Origin: Cognaticolwellia sediminilitoris
GTDB lineage: Bacteria > Pseudomonadota > Gammaproteobacteria > Enterobacterales > Alteromonadaceae
DNA: 64,000 nt
Direction: 5' to 3'
NCBI GenBank assembly: GCA_002104535.1
Contig: NBOG01000006.1
Location: 126,383-190,382, forward strand
A program made the position numbers and the translations under genes. Shown piece after piece: positions 27,358-36,644 of the stretch; positions within the stretch are counted from its first letter, which is position 1, and each line of letters starts with the position of its first letter. Below the pieces are notes generated by a model, which had not been told where the DNA came from, did not search any database, and saw only the letters and a program-made list of their open reading frames with translations.

Positions 27358-29532
27358 TTATAACGTTTCTAGATTAGCAAAGCTTACCACTAACCATTTA
27401 CAACCTACTTCAGCAAAATTTACTTGGATACGACTTTGTGGCCCGCTACCTTCGTAATTAAGCACGACACCGTCACCAAACTTTTTATGACGAACATTCT
27501 GGCCTAACTTAAAACCAGAGTTGCCAAAGCTTTCTAAGGTAATAGTGGAGGAAAACTTTCCTTTAGTCGTTGGTCTCTTTACTTGGCTTTGTAAGCGTAC
27601 TTCTTCAACACAAGTTTCAGGCAACTCTTTTAAAAAGCGACTGGCTTTATGATGCTTTTCTTGGCCATATAAACGTCGGCTTTCGGCATGACATAGATAC
27701 AGTTTTTTCATTGCTCGAGTCATACCGACATAACATAAACGGCGTTCTTCTTCTAAACGGCTAAGATCTTCTATCGATTGTTGTGATGGAAACATGCCTT
27801 CTTCTAGGCCAGCAATAAACACTAATGGAAATTCCAGCCCCTTAGCTGAGTGCATAGTCATTAACTGTACGGCAGACTCATAATCATCTGCCTGAGATTC
27901 ACCAGACTCTAATGCGGCATGAGTTAAGAATGAAGTTAATGGGCTTTGCTCTTCTTCTAATTCAGGGTCGACTTCAAAGGTTTGACATGCTGTTACCAAC
28001 TCATTTAAGTTTTCAATTCTGGCTTCTGCACGCTCACCTTTTTCCGCTTGGTACATAGCCTTTAAACCTGAGTGTTGAATAACATGGTTGGCTTGCTGAT
28101 CAAGGTTTAAATGGCTTGAATCATCTTCTAATTGGTCAATCACATGGATAAATTGTTGAATAACTTTCGCACTGCGACCTTTTAGCTCTTCATTATTTAC
28201 CATGTGCTGACACGCTTGCCAAAGCGTACACTCTAAGCTGCGAGCGGCGTCACGTACTAAACTAAGCGTTTGATTACCGATACCACGTGTTGGGGTATTA
28301 ATAATACGCTCAAAAGCGGCGTCATCATCACGATTATTTAGCAAACGTAAGTAGGCTAAGGCATCTTTGATTTCTTGACGTTCAAAAAATCGTAAGCCGC
28401 CATAGATACGGTAAGGTAGTTTAGCTTGAATCAGTGCTTCTTCTAGTAAACGTGATTGCGCATTACTACGATATAAAATCGCGACATCATCAAGTGAACC
28501 ATTCTTTTTGCCCCACTCGGCAATCCGGCCAGCAATAAATCGCGCTTCATCGATTTCATTGAATGCAGTATAGATTGAGATTTTTTCGCCAGCATCGCCG
28601 TCGGTCCATAAATCTTTACCGAGGCGGTTGCTATTGTTATCAATCAGCTGATTAGCCGCGGTAAGAATATTGCCGGTCGAGCGATAGTTTTGTTCAAGTT
28701 TAATGGTTTTTGCGCCATCAAAGTCTTGTAGAAAGCGTTGAATGTTTTCTATTTTAGCGCCACGCCAGCCATAAATAGATTGATCATCGTCACCGACGAT
28801 CATGACGTTGCCACTTTTTTTACCGAGTAAATTTAACCAAGCATATTGAATAGCATTTGTATCTTGAAACTCGTCCACTAAAACATGCGAAAATCGTTGT
28901 TGATAATGACTTAGTAACTCAGGGTTATTTAACCAAAGCTCATGGGCGCGTAGTAACAACTCTGCAAAGTCGACAAGGCCTGCACGGTCGCAGGTGTCTT
29001 GATAAACACGATAAACTTTTACAAAGGTTTCTTCGGTAATGTCATGCTGCGCATCAATATGTTGTGGGCGTAATCCCTCATCTTTTTTACCATTGATATA
29101 CCAAAGGAATTGCTTGGCTGGCCAGCGTTTTTCATCTAGCTCTAAAGAGCGAACGATTCGTTTCACCATGCGTAGTTGATCATCAGAATCTAACACTTGG
29201 AAACTTTGTGGTAGCTTTGCTTCTTGAAAATGCATACGTAATAAACGATGGGCTAAACCATGAAAGGTACCAACCCACATACCGTGAACATTGCCATCAA
29301 CGGTTTGCTCAACCCTAGCACGCATTTCGGCTGCAGCTTTATTAGTAAAAGTTACCGCTAAAATGCTATGAGGAGAGACTTGTTCAACTTTCATTAGCCA
29401 AGCAATACGCTGCACTAAAACCCGCGTTTTGCCACTGCCTGCGCCAGCAAGCACCAACATATTTTGCAAAGGTGCCGCAACAACATCTCGTTGTTTGTCG
29501 TTTAAAGCATCAAGTAATTCAGAAACATCCAT
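27358..29532 (-). CDS. uvrD: DNA helicase II
   Basis: 3'-5' superfamily 1 helicase of mismatch and nucleotide-excision repair, 724 residues (E. coli 720). Motif I GAGSGKT at 30-36, LAVTFTNKAAAEMR, VDEFQDTNAIQYAWL, VGDDDQSIYGWRGA, EQNYRST, LMTMHSAKGLEFPLVFIAGLEEGMFP and EEERRLCYVGMTRA. The C-terminal KLGQNVRHKKFGDGVV tudor-like segment is typical of UvrD/PcrA. It lies 143 bases downstream of yigB, with a small TGATA-acgc-TATCA inverted repeat (29591-29604) in the gap. Confidence 0.97.
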   Translation of the reverse strand: MDVSELLDALNDKQRDVVAAPLQNMLVLAGAGSGKTRVLVQRIAWLMKVEQVSPHSILAVTFTNKAAAEMRARVEQTVDGNVHGMWVGTFHGLAHRLLRMHFQEAKLPQSFQVLDSDDQLRMVKRIVRSLELDEKRWPAKQFLWYINGKKDEGLRPQHIDAQHDITEETFVKVYRVYQDTCDRAGLVDFAELLLRAHELWLNNPELLSHYQQRFSHVLVDEFQDTNAIQYAWLNLLGKKSGNVMIVGDDDQSIYGWRGAKIENIQRFLQDFDGAKTIKLEQNYRSTGNILTAANQLIDNNSNRLGKDLWTDGDAGEKISIYTAFNEIDEARFIAGRIAEWGKKNGSLDDVAILYRSNAQSRLLEEALIQAKLPYRIYGGLRFFERQEIKDALAYLRLLNNRDDDAAFERIINTPTRGIGNQTLSLVRDAARSLECTLWQACQHMVNNEELKGRSAKVIQQFIHVIDQLEDDSSHLNLDQQANHVIQHSGLKAMYQAEKGERAEARIENLNELVTACQTFEVDPELEEEQSPLTSFLTHAALESGESQADDYESAVQLMTMHSAKGLEFPLVFIAGLEEGMFPSQQSIEDLSRLEEERRLCYVGMTRAMKKLYLCHAESRRLYGQEKHHKASRFLKELPETCVEEVRLQSQVKRPTTKGKFSSTITLESFGNSGFKLGQNVRHKKFGDGVVLNYEGSGPQSRIQVNFAEVGCKWLVVSFANLETL

Positions 29533-29675
29533 AGCAAGGTAAAATCAATAACAATAATATGCCGTTATGATAGCAAATTAACTGAAATGTTGATAACGCT
29601 ATCAGGAAGTTTATCTCAACAATGTTTTGTTAAATTGGCAAGTTACGTGTATAGAAAATAAATATATTCAAAAGC

Positions 29676-30401
29676 TTATGGAAGTATATTTGCTAATTGC
29701 TCAATATTGTCAAGCGCAAGGGTGGGTAATACTTTTAAGGGCTTTCCTACCTGATATTGATTTAACCAAGCACTTTGACAACCTGCGTTAATCGCCCCCA
29801 AGACATCATTTTTTCCACAATCACCAACATGTAATAATTGTTCAGGCTTAATACTTAACGCGAGACAAGTTTTATCGAACATATCGCGATCAGGTTTTAA
29901 TTTATTATCCATTGAAGCATGAAAGTGTTCAGTAAAATATTTCGCAATACCTATTCGGTCTGTGTCAACGTTACCGTTAGTTATGGCAACTAAAGGCAAT
30001 TTACTCTGTAAGAATTTCAGCAAGTCGTGGGTTTGCTGGGGCAAGCTAAAGTTACTTCGCTGCTCAACAAAATAGCTTAAGGCAGAGTAAGCTAGTAGCT
30101 CTGCTTCCTTACTTGTTAAACCTAATGATAGCGCACCTAAGTAGTAACTTTGTTGTCGTAGTAGGCCAATGTCATGTTTTAAGTTTGGGGTTTGGGCAAG
30201 TGCCTGTTGACGAAACGGCCACCAAAATCGAAAGTCAAAAGTATATAACTCGGTCTTTATTTTGTACTGTTTAAACACCACTTTAAAATGGGCAACCATC
30301 TTTTTGTCGGTTGCCAGCATAATAGGGTGATTGCTATAAAGCGTATCGTCTAAATCAAAACTGATGGCACGAACAGGCAGTAGTCGACGATAAAATCTCA
30401 C
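29676..30401 (-). CDS. yigB: HAD-superfamily phosphatase, YigB-like
   Basis: 241 residues. HAD motif I is ISFDLDDTLYSN, motif II VAITNGN, and motif III/IV region KPDRDMFDKTCLAL plus LHVGDCGKNDVLGAINAG. E. coli YigB dephosphorylates FMN in riboflavin synthesis and other sugar phosphates. It lies 11 bases after the DUF484 gene. In E. coli xerC sits between these two genes; here it is absent. Confidence 0.9.
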   Translation of the reverse strand: MRFYRRLLPVRAISFDLDDTLYSNHPIMLATDKKMVAHFKVVFKQYKIKTELYTFDFRFWWPFRQQALAQTPNLKHDIGLLRQQSYYLGALSLGLTSKEAELLAYSALSYFVEQRSNFSLPQQTHDLLKFLQSKLPLVAITNGNVDTDRIGIAKYFTEHFHASMDNKLKPDRDMFDKTCLALSIKPEQLLHVGDCGKNDVLGAINAGCQSAWLNQYQVGKPLKVLPTLALDNIEQLANILP

Positions 30402-30412
30402 AATAAAATGAC

Positions 30413-31099
30413 CTAATAAAGTTGTTGGTGTAGCAACTTCGCCACCAACTTTTTAAATTGGTTCAACAATAATGTGTCCATACGAGGGTCAAAATGCTCG
30501 GCATCTTGGCTACTAATGGCTAAAAATCCAATATCTTCTTGCTGATGGGTCAAGCGTACTAAAACAACCGAGCCTGGAGTTGGCTGGGCAAAAATCAATT
30601 CTTGTTCACTTTGTTGCAAACGGCCGAAATAATATTCATCTTTACTGAGTCGGTTTTCGATTATTTCAGCGCAATCAGCTTCAATTAATGAACTGTGTTT
30701 AACGGACGTTGGCTTCACTAACCATAACTTCAAGGCGTCTAACGATAACAATTGCGTTGTTGCTTGATGTAAACAATCTAATAATTCTTCTGCTGCAGTA
30801 CAGTCGAGTAACCGTAAATATAAGTCGCTATACAAAGCAAATAATTGCTCGTTTTGGTTGGCAATTACCATTAATTGGGTAATTTCTTCTTCTAAACTGT
30901 GAATTTTTTGTCGCTGTTGTGACAATTGACGCTCGACTAATGAAATAGCACCACGTTGTTGGTCAGGTAGTCTTAAGCTCGTTACAAGTTCAGCTTGGCG
31001 ATTAAAGAACTCAGGGTGCTCTTGTAAGTAGCTAACAATTAATTCATCGGTGAGTTTAATTTCTTCATCCGACATTGGGTTTTGATCATTTGATTGCAT
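30413..31099 (-). CDS. DUF484 family protein (YigA-like, GAF-type)
   Basis: 228 residues. An N-terminal helical segment (LTDELIVSYLQEHPEFFNRQAELVTSLRLPDQQRGAISLVERQLSQQRQ) with a coiled coil (about 55-85) precedes a GAF-like domain (about 95-225), the standard DUF484 architecture. The molecular role is unknown. The gene lies 18 bases after dapF and 11 before yigB in a tight operon. Confidence 0.9.
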   Translation of the reverse strand: MQSNDQNPMSDEEIKLTDELIVSYLQEHPEFFNRQAELVTSLRLPDQQRGAISLVERQLSQQRQKIHSLEEEITQLMVIANQNEQLFALYSDLYLRLLDCTAAEELLDCLHQATTQLLSLDALKLWLVKPTSVKHSSLIEADCAEIIENRLSKDEYYFGRLQQSEQELIFAQPTPGSVVLVRLTHQQEDIGFLAISSQDAEHFDPRMDTLLLNQFKKLVAKLLHQQLY

Positions 31100-31117
31100 A
31101 AATTTATTATTATCTTG

Positions 31118-31948
31118 TTATAGGTTTATTTGACCGTCGAATACATGTACGGCGGGACCAGTCATTTTTACTGAGTTTCCGGGACCTTTCCAAAAGATTT
31201 TCAATTGGCCGCCAGGTAAATCAACTAATACTTGTCGATTAAGTTTCTTTTGCATTTGTCCAACAACAACAGCAGCGCATGCGCCACTGCCACAAGCTAA
31301 TGTTTCAGCTGCACCGCGTTCATAAACACGTAATTTAATATACTCAGGTGAAACCACTTCCATAAAACTAATATTGGCTTGTTGTGGAAAACGCTCATGT
31401 AATGATAAGGCTTTACCGAGCTCTTCAACTGGCGCTTGTTTTACGTCATCAACTGTTAAAACACAGTGTGGGTTGCCCATGGAAACGACGCCACAAAGCA
31501 CCGTTTCATCTTCACTGCGCAGAATATAGGTACCTTCGGCTTTTTGGGCAGTAAACGGAATTTTGCTAGGTTCAAACTGTGGCACCGGCATATTGACCGA
31601 AACATTGCCGTCTCGCTCAACAAATAACGTCATTTTTCCTGATTGTGTTGAAACCTTGATTTTATGTTTATTGGTTAAGCTTTTTAAACGCACAAATTTA
31701 GCAAAACAACGCGCGCCATTACCACATTGGCCAACTTCACTGCCGTCGGCATTAAAAATACGGTAGTGAAAGTCTAAATCTGGGTCATACGGTGGCTCAA
31801 CAACTAAAACTTGGTCAAAGCCGACACCAAAATTACGATCAGCGAGTTGCTTTATTTGCTCATTCGACAAATAAACATTTTGCGTCACATTATCTAGCAC
31901 GAGGAAGTCATTACCCAAACCGTGCATTTTAGAAAAATTTACTAACAT
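31118..31948 (-). CDS. dapF: Diaminopimelate epimerase
   Basis: Cofactor-independent epimerase converting LL- to meso-diaminopimelate for lysine and peptidoglycan. 276 residues as usual. Both catalytic cysteines are in their motifs, [11 protein letters not shown] and [12 protein letters not shown]; the start [15 protein letters not shown] and [11 protein letters not shown] are also diagnostic. It lies 20 bases after lysA. Confidence 0.97.
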   Translation of the reverse strand: MLVNFSKMHGLGNDFLVLDNVTQNVYLSNEQIKQLADRNFGVGFDQVLVVEPPYDPDLDFHYRIFNADGSEVGQCGNGARCFAKFVRLKSLTNKHKIKVSTQSGKMTLFVERDGNVSVNMPVPQFEPSKIPFTAQKAEGTYILRSEDETVLCGVVSMGNPHCVLTVDDVKQAPVEELGKALSLHERFPQQANISFMEVVSPEYIKLRVYERGAAETLACGSGACAAVVVGQMQKKLNRQVLVDLPGGQLKIFWKGPGNSVKMTGPAVHVFDGQINL

Positions 31949-31968
31949 CTATGTCTAATCCTGCACTG

Positions 31969-33216
31969 TTACGGTAATAAGCTTTCACCTTGCCATAATT
32001 GGTGTAAAGCTTCACGTTGTCTGATTAAAAAACTTTCGTTACCGTCGACCATTACTTCGGCTGCGCGTGGGCGACTATTATAATTTGAACTCATGGTAAA
32101 GCCATAAGCACCGGCACTACGTATCGCTAGAAAATCGCCAGCGGTGATTGCTAAAGCTCTATCTTTACCGAGAAAATCACCGGTTTCACAAATCGGGCCA
32201 ACAACATCGTATTGTTTACTCGGTATATCATCTCGTTGCTCAACTGGAATAATGGCCTGCCAAGCCTGATAAAGTGCCGGTCTGATCAAGTCATTCATCG
32301 CGGCGTCTACAATGGCAAAGTTACGGTCTTCGCTGACCTTTAAATATTCTACTTCAGTCACTAAAATGCCGGCATTGGCCATAACGGCTCGACCTGGTTC
32401 ATAAATCAGAGTTAGATCTCGACCAACGAGTTTTTCAGCAATCGCTTTGGCGTATTCATTTGGGTGAGGAGGGGTTTCGTCATCGTAACAAACCCCTAAA
32501 CCGCCACCAACGTCTATATGCGTTAAAGTAATACCTTGCTCGGCTAATTCATCAACTAACTTGAGTACGCGATCGAGCGCATCTAAAAACGGCAACACTT
32601 CAGTTAATTGAGAGCCAATATGACAATCCACACCTTGGATATTAATATGCGACATTGTTGTCGCATATTGATACAGCTTTGGCGCTTGCTCAATGCTGAT
32701 ACCAAACTTGTTTTCTTTTAGCCCGGTTGAAATATAAGGATGCGTACCAGCATCAACGTCTGGATTAACCCGTAATGAAATCGGCGCTACTTTATTTAAA
32801 CCTTTTGCAACCGATTGAATGCGCTCTAACTCGGCTTCGGATTCAACGTTGAAGCAATAAATGCCAAGGTTTAATGCAAAAGCAATTTCCTCAGAAGTCT
32901 TGCCAACACCAGAAAACACTACTTTTTTCGGATCGCCACCGGCTTCAATCACCCGCATGAGCTCACCTTTAGAGACAATATCAAAGCCAGAGCCTAAGCG
33001 CGCCATAACATTTAATACCGCGATATTGCTATTGGCTTTTACTGCGTAACAAACTAAATGTGGACGTTCGCCAGCTGCTTGGTCAAATGCATGCCAATGA
33101 CGCTCTATGGTTGCGCGAGAATAAATATAGAGTGGGGTGCCGTATTGCTTAGCGAGTTCAGCAACCTGACATTGTTCGGCATATAATGAATGTTGTTTAC
33201 GATTAAAGTAGTCCAA
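31969..33216 (-). CDS. lysA: Diaminopimelate decarboxylase
   Basis: PLP enzyme making lysine from meso-diaminopimelate. 415 residues. The PLP lysine is in VCYAVKANSN, followed by GSGFDIVSKGEL, HCHIGSQ-type VDCHIGSQLTE, IDVGGGLGVCY, the phosphate-binding IYEPGRA, and GPICETGDFLGKDR with the active-site Cys. It follows lptM by 11 bases; the lptM-lysA-dapF order lets lysine and diaminopimelate synthesis be co-expressed. Confidence 0.97.
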   Translation of the reverse strand: MDYFNRKQHSLYAEQCQVAELAKQYGTPLYIYSRATIERHWHAFDQAAGERPHLVCYAVKANSNIAVLNVMARLGSGFDIVSKGELMRVIEAGGDPKKVVFSGVGKTSEEIAFALNLGIYCFNVESEAELERIQSVAKGLNKVAPISLRVNPDVDAGTHPYISTGLKENKFGISIEQAPKLYQYATTMSHINIQGVDCHIGSQLTEVLPFLDALDRVLKLVDELAEQGITLTHIDVGGGLGVCYDDETPPHPNEYAKAIAEKLVGRDLTLIYEPGRAVMANAGILVTEVEYLKVSEDRNFAIVDAAMNDLIRPALYQAWQAIIPVEQRDDIPSKQYDVVGPICETGDFLGKDRALAITAGDFLAIRSAGAYGFTMSSNYNSRPRAAEVMVDGNESFLIRQREALHQLWQGESLLP

Positions 33217-33227
33217 TACCGTTATTC

Positions 33228-33398
33228 CTATTGTTCTAAACTGGTTTTATCACTGCTTTTAGCAGTTACTTCACTTGTTTTCTCCAAGTTCTCTTGCTGT
33301 TGTGCAGGAGTTTGGTATAAAGGGCCTTTAATGCCACAGCCTGTTATGGTGACTAAACTAAGCAAAGTGATGAAAATAATTGCAAATTGTTTACGCAT
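33228..33398 (-). CDS. lptM: LPS-transport assembly lipoprotein LptM (YifL)
   Basis: Small lipoprotein: signal peptide MRKQFAIIFITLLSLVTITGC, lipobox ITGC, then GIKGPLYQTP, the hallmark of LptM. LptM assists maturation of the LptD/LptE outer-membrane translocon. The chosen start, ATG 33398 (56 residues), is supported by a promoter whose predicted start point lies close to an upstream in-frame ATG at 33425, which would then be almost leaderless. It is the first gene of the lysA-dapF-DUF484-yigB operon. Confidence 0.88.
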   Translation of the reverse strand: MRKQFAIIFITLLSLVTITGCGIKGPLYQTPAQQQENLEKTSEVTAKSSDKTSLEQ

Positions 33399-33434
33399 AA
33401 TTGATTTAATCGATTTTTTTCCCATGATAGACGT

Positions 33435-33463
33435 TTTATAATCCCTTGACCAACAATTACCAA
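33435..33463 (-). promoter_or_regulatory. Promoter of the lptM-lysA-dapF operon
   Basis: Minus-strand TTGGTA (33463-33458), 17-base spacer, TATAAA (33440-33435). It overlaps the plus-strand cyaY promoter candidate. Confidence 0.65.
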
Positions 33464-33474
33464 GCAAAGATTAA
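33446..33474 (+). promoter_or_regulatory. Promoter of cyaY-hemC
   Basis: Plus-strand TTGACC (33446-33451), 17-base spacer, GATTAA (33469-33474). A small hairpin TTACC-gtgta-GGTAA follows, just before the AAAAGGA ribosome-binding site of cyaY. Confidence 0.5.
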
Positions 33475-33508
33475 ACAATCTTACCGTGTAGGTAAAAAGG
33501 AATAGTTA

Positions 33509-33829
33509 ATGAATGATAGTCAATACAATATAGCCGCAGATGATATCCTGCTTGCGGTAGAAGAAGCCATCGAAAATTGCGGTTGTGATATCGATTATGA
33601 AGGCGTTGGCGGTTTATTAACCCTGACCTTTAAAAATGCCAGTAAAATCATTATTAACAAGCAAGCACCATTGCATGAAATTTGGGTGGCAACGAAATTT
33701 AACGGTCATCATTTTCAGTTCGAAAACGAACAGTGGGTTGATAAACGTGGTGGTGGCGAGTTATGGCTGTTTTTATCTGAAGCGGTCAGTAAACAAGCGG
33801 AAGAAAACATTGTTCTTTCTGAACAATAA
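33509..33829 (+). CDS. cyaY: Frataxin homologue CyaY
   Basis: 106 residues, the bacterial frataxin size. N-terminal acidic helix (ADDILLAVEEAIENCGCDIDYEGVGGLLTLTF) with the iron-binding acidic ridge, then the sheet IIINKQAPLHEIWVATKFNGHHF and W.D.R..GELW (WVDKRGGGELWLFL). It modulates iron-sulfur cluster assembly. It lies 21 bases before hemC, with which it is probably co-transcribed, and is divergent from lptM as in E. coli. Confidence 0.95.
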   Translation: MNDSQYNIAADDILLAVEEAIENCGCDIDYEGVGGLLTLTFKNASKIIINKQAPLHEIWVATKFNGHHFQFENEQWVDKRGGGELWLFLSEAVSKQAEENIVLSEQ

Positions 33830-33850
33830 ATAATAGATAAGGTAATTGAA

Positions 33851-34783
33851 ATGACCCAACAAACGGTACGTATTGCTACGCGAAAAAGCGCCTTAGCATT
33901 ATGGCAAGCAGAGTATGTTAAAGCACAACTTGAACACTTTCATCCTGATATAAAAGTTGAATTAGTGCCAATGACCACTAAAGGCGACATTATTCTTGAT
34001 ACCCCACTAGCAAAAGTGGGTGGCAAAGGCTTGTTTGTGAAAGAGCTTGAAGTTGCGATGCTAGAAAATCGCGCTGATATCGCTGTGCATTCCATGAAAG
34101 ATGTGCCGGTTGAATTTCCAGAAGGTTTAGGTTTAGAAATTATTTGTCCGAGAGAAGACCCACGTGACGCATTTGTTTCTAATAGCATCAAAAGCTTAGC
34201 TGATTTACCTCAAGGTGCTGTTGTTGGGACTTCAAGTTTACGTCGTCAATGCCAAATTAAAGCAATGCGCCCAGATTTAGATATTAGAGATTTGCGAGGT
34301 AACGTTAATACTCGGCTTAAAAAACTCGATAATGGTGAGTATGACGCCATTATTCTTGCCGCTGCTGGTCTTATTCGCTTAGAAATGCCTGAGCGTATTC
34401 GCGAATATATCGCCCCAGAAGTTATGCTGCCTGCTAATGGCCAAGGTGCTGTTGGTATTGAGTGTCGTAGCGACGATGACAACATTAAAGCCTTATTAGC
34501 GCCATTGGGCTGTGAGGAAACTCGTATTCGTGTGGTAGCTGAACGTGCAATGAATCGCGCACTCGAAGGTGGTTGTCAGGTTCCTATTGGTAGCTATGCC
34601 GTACTAGAAAAGAATGAAATATTTCTACGTGGCTTAGTGGGGGCTATTGACGGTAGTGAAATTTTAACCAGTGAAGTGCGCGGTAACCTTACTGACGCAG
34701 CAAAACTAGGACAGCAATTGGCGGATGAACTTTTAGCGAAAGGTGCTGATAAAATTCTACGTCAGGTTTATCAGCAAGCGTAA
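33851..34783 (+). CDS. hemC: Porphobilinogen deaminase (hydroxymethylbilane synthase)
   Basis: Polymerises four porphobilinogens to hydroxymethylbilane in haem synthesis. 310 residues. Signatures: [94 protein letters not shown], and the dipyrromethane-cofactor Cys in [13 protein letters not shown]. The usual next gene hemD is not present; a 421-base gap follows. Confidence 0.97.
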   Translation: MTQQTVRIATRKSALALWQAEYVKAQLEHFHPDIKVELVPMTTKGDIILDTPLAKVGGKGLFVKELEVAMLENRADIAVHSMKDVPVEFPEGLGLEIICPREDPRDAFVSNSIKSLADLPQGAVVGTSSLRRQCQIKAMRPDLDIRDLRGNVNTRLKKLDNGEYDAIILAAAGLIRLEMPERIREYIAPEVMLPANGQGAVGIECRSDDDNIKALLAPLGCEETRIRVVAERAMNRALEGGCQVPIGSYAVLEKNEIFLRGLVGAIDGSEILTSEVRGNLTDAAKLGQQLADELLAKGADKILRQVYQQA

Positions 34784-35204
34784 GCTTAAAGGTTTAAATA
34801 CGCCCTAAACTAACGGGCGTAATGTAACTAGTTTGCTTGTGGAGAATGTTCACTGCGCAGCAAAGTTACAAAAAAGAACATGAATGAGCTTAATTTCTGT
34901 AGTTGTCGACTTGTTTGGCGAAATTAAGCGCTTTAATTTACCAAAACATGGCGCAAGCACCCGATAAATTGTATCTTATTTACTAGGCAAACGTTTCCGT
35001 ACCATTGATCTAAGACAATATTAAAAAAGATCAGCAGTTCTTAGTCGTGTTTTTTTGCTAGAATTAATAATAATTTAAACAGTTACTAGTTCAACTCTTG
35101 CCTGTATTTTGTTGAAACGTCAGAAGAAAGTTAACGATATAATTTATATTTAAGCCAAATAAACTCTGTGTGCTTAGCGCCAACTTGTAGGATAGGATCA
35201 GTTC
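34784..35204. other. 421-base gap where hemD would be expected
   Basis: No ORF of useful length and no recognisable uroporphyrinogen-III synthase segment on either strand. It contains two small hairpins: TACGCCC/GGGCGTA (34799-34821, could end the hemC transcript, though no T run follows) and AAATTAA/TTAATTT (34921-34939). The last 150 bases are AT-rich and probably hold the hemX promoter. Confidence 0.6.
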
Positions 35205-36644
35205 ATGAGCGATAAAAAACAACCTGAAAAAAGCAATGATGATAATACTACTGCTGACACAAGCAGTAATGATGATAATCAAACCAACTTATCTGCTTCT
35301 ATCAAACTTACTCAGGCAGAAAAAAAATCTTCCACGACTGACAAAGTTGCTTCAACTGACAAAGCTGAAAGTGCCAGTAAACCGATCCCGAACAAAAATA
35401 AAGATAACAGCACAGCGACTGTGAAAAATTCAGCGGCGTCATCGCACACAACTTCAGATGTGAAAGCAGCAACAATGAAAAAAGCAGATGATGAGAAAAA
35501 GAAAACTAAAATTTCCAAAATAGCCGTCTTAGCGTTAATTATTGCCTTACTCGCTATATGCGCAAGTGTAGGCCATTACTTTTGGATTGAACAACAAAAA
35601 GCACAAAGCAGTTCGCAGATTAATAGTGAAGTACAAAAAATATTGGCTGTAAATCAGAAAAAAATCGCTCAACAACTGTTACAAAACAAACAAGCGATTA
35701 CTCAGCAATTTCAACAAAGTAATCGAGCAAGTGCTAACGAGTTAACCGCACTTAAAAGAGAACTTGCACAGCGTCATCGTTTTGAAGAAGCCACCTTAGC
35801 CACTATTTCACAACTACAGCAACAAGTGGCAAGTTTAGGGCAAAAACAGCCGAGTGAATGGTCGTTACAAGAAGCAGAGTATTTAATCAGAGTAGCTTCT
35901 AGAAGTTTATGGTTAGAGAAAGACGCACGTACGGCCATTAGTTTACTTAATGATGCCGACATGCGAGTTGAGGAATTAAATGACCCTCAATATTTATCAT
36001 TGCGTCAGACAATTCAACAAGACATTGCCGCACTACAAGTACTGCCGAAATTGGCAACAGATAATGTCATTTTAAAACTGATGACACTTGACCAACAAAT
36101 TAAAGATTTACCATTAGTTTTATTTGAAATTCCTGATAATAGTGAGAGTAAAGCTTCACTAGAGTTAACGGATAATGTGAGTGATTGGCAAGAGAATTTA
36201 GCTAAAGTATGGCGTAAATTCAGTGCTAAATATTTTACTTTTACGCCTAGAAGTGGCGATGTTGAACCGTTAATGTCAGCAACATTTCAACAGAATTTAC
36301 GTGAAAATCTTAGCCTAAAAGTGCAAACCGCCATTTGGGCTGCCAGTAAGGGTAACGATAGTATCTATCTGCAAGCACTAAGTGATATTCAACGCTGGCT
36401 TAATGATTATTTCGATATGAAAAAAACCATTAATCAAAACTTCGACAGCACGCTAGAGTCTTTAAAAGTAGCGGTTGTTACGGTTGAATACCCTAACAGT
36501 TTGGCGGCTTTGAAAAAAATTCGCCAAATTTTGTCGAGTAAGAGTCAGCCTAAAACTAATTTATTAAATCAAGCCTCTTCCGCTGAAAAATCTGCAGCTG
36601 AGGTTATAGCCCCAACAAGCGTTGAACAAGGCGAGGGCATCTAA
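35205..36644 (+). CDS. hemX: HemX-like membrane protein (uroporphyrinogen-III C-methyltransferase-related)
   Basis: 479 residues. A long low-complexity N-terminus rich in Ser, Thr, Lys, Asp and Asn (1-100) precedes one membrane helix (about 105-127, IAVLALIIALLAICASVGHYFW), a coiled-coil stretch rich in Gln (about 130-210), then the HemX domain (EWSLQEAEYLIRVASRSLWLEKD, RLNDYFD-type ending). Despite older names it lacks a methyltransferase core. It overlaps hemY by one base (TAATG), so the two are translationally coupled. Confidence 0.9.
   Translation: MSDKKQPEKSNDDNTTADTSSNDDNQTNLSASIKLTQAEKKSSTTDKVASTDKAESASKPIPNKNKDNSTATVKNSAASSHTTSDVKAATMKKADDEKKKTKISKIAVLALIIALLAICASVGHYFWIEQQKAQSSSQINSEVQKILAVNQKKIAQQLLQNKQAITQQFQQSNRASANELTALKRELAQRHRFEEATLATISQLQQQVASLGQKQPSEWSLQEAEYLIRVASRSLWLEKDARTAISLLNDADMRVEELNDPQYLSLRQTIQQDIAALQVLPKLATDNVILKLMTLDQQIKDLPLVLFEIPDNSESKASLELTDNVSDWQENLAKVWRKFSAKYFTFTPRSGDVEPLMSATFQQNLRENLSLKVQTAIWAASKGNDSIYLQALSDIQRWLNDYFDMKKTINQNFDSTLESLKVAVVTVEYPNSLAALKKIRQILSSKSQPKTNLLNQASSAEKSAAEVIAPTSVEQGEGI

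Noticed and set aside
29533-29675. SOS (LexA) box upstream of uvrD
   Set aside because: No CTGT-N8-ACAG-like site was seen; only a short TGATA/TATCA inverted repeat is present. recQ also lacks one.
34784-35204. A degraded hemD in the hemC-hemX gap
   Set aside because: No segment resembling uroporphyrinogen-III synthase could be read in any frame; the gap is reported as empty instead.
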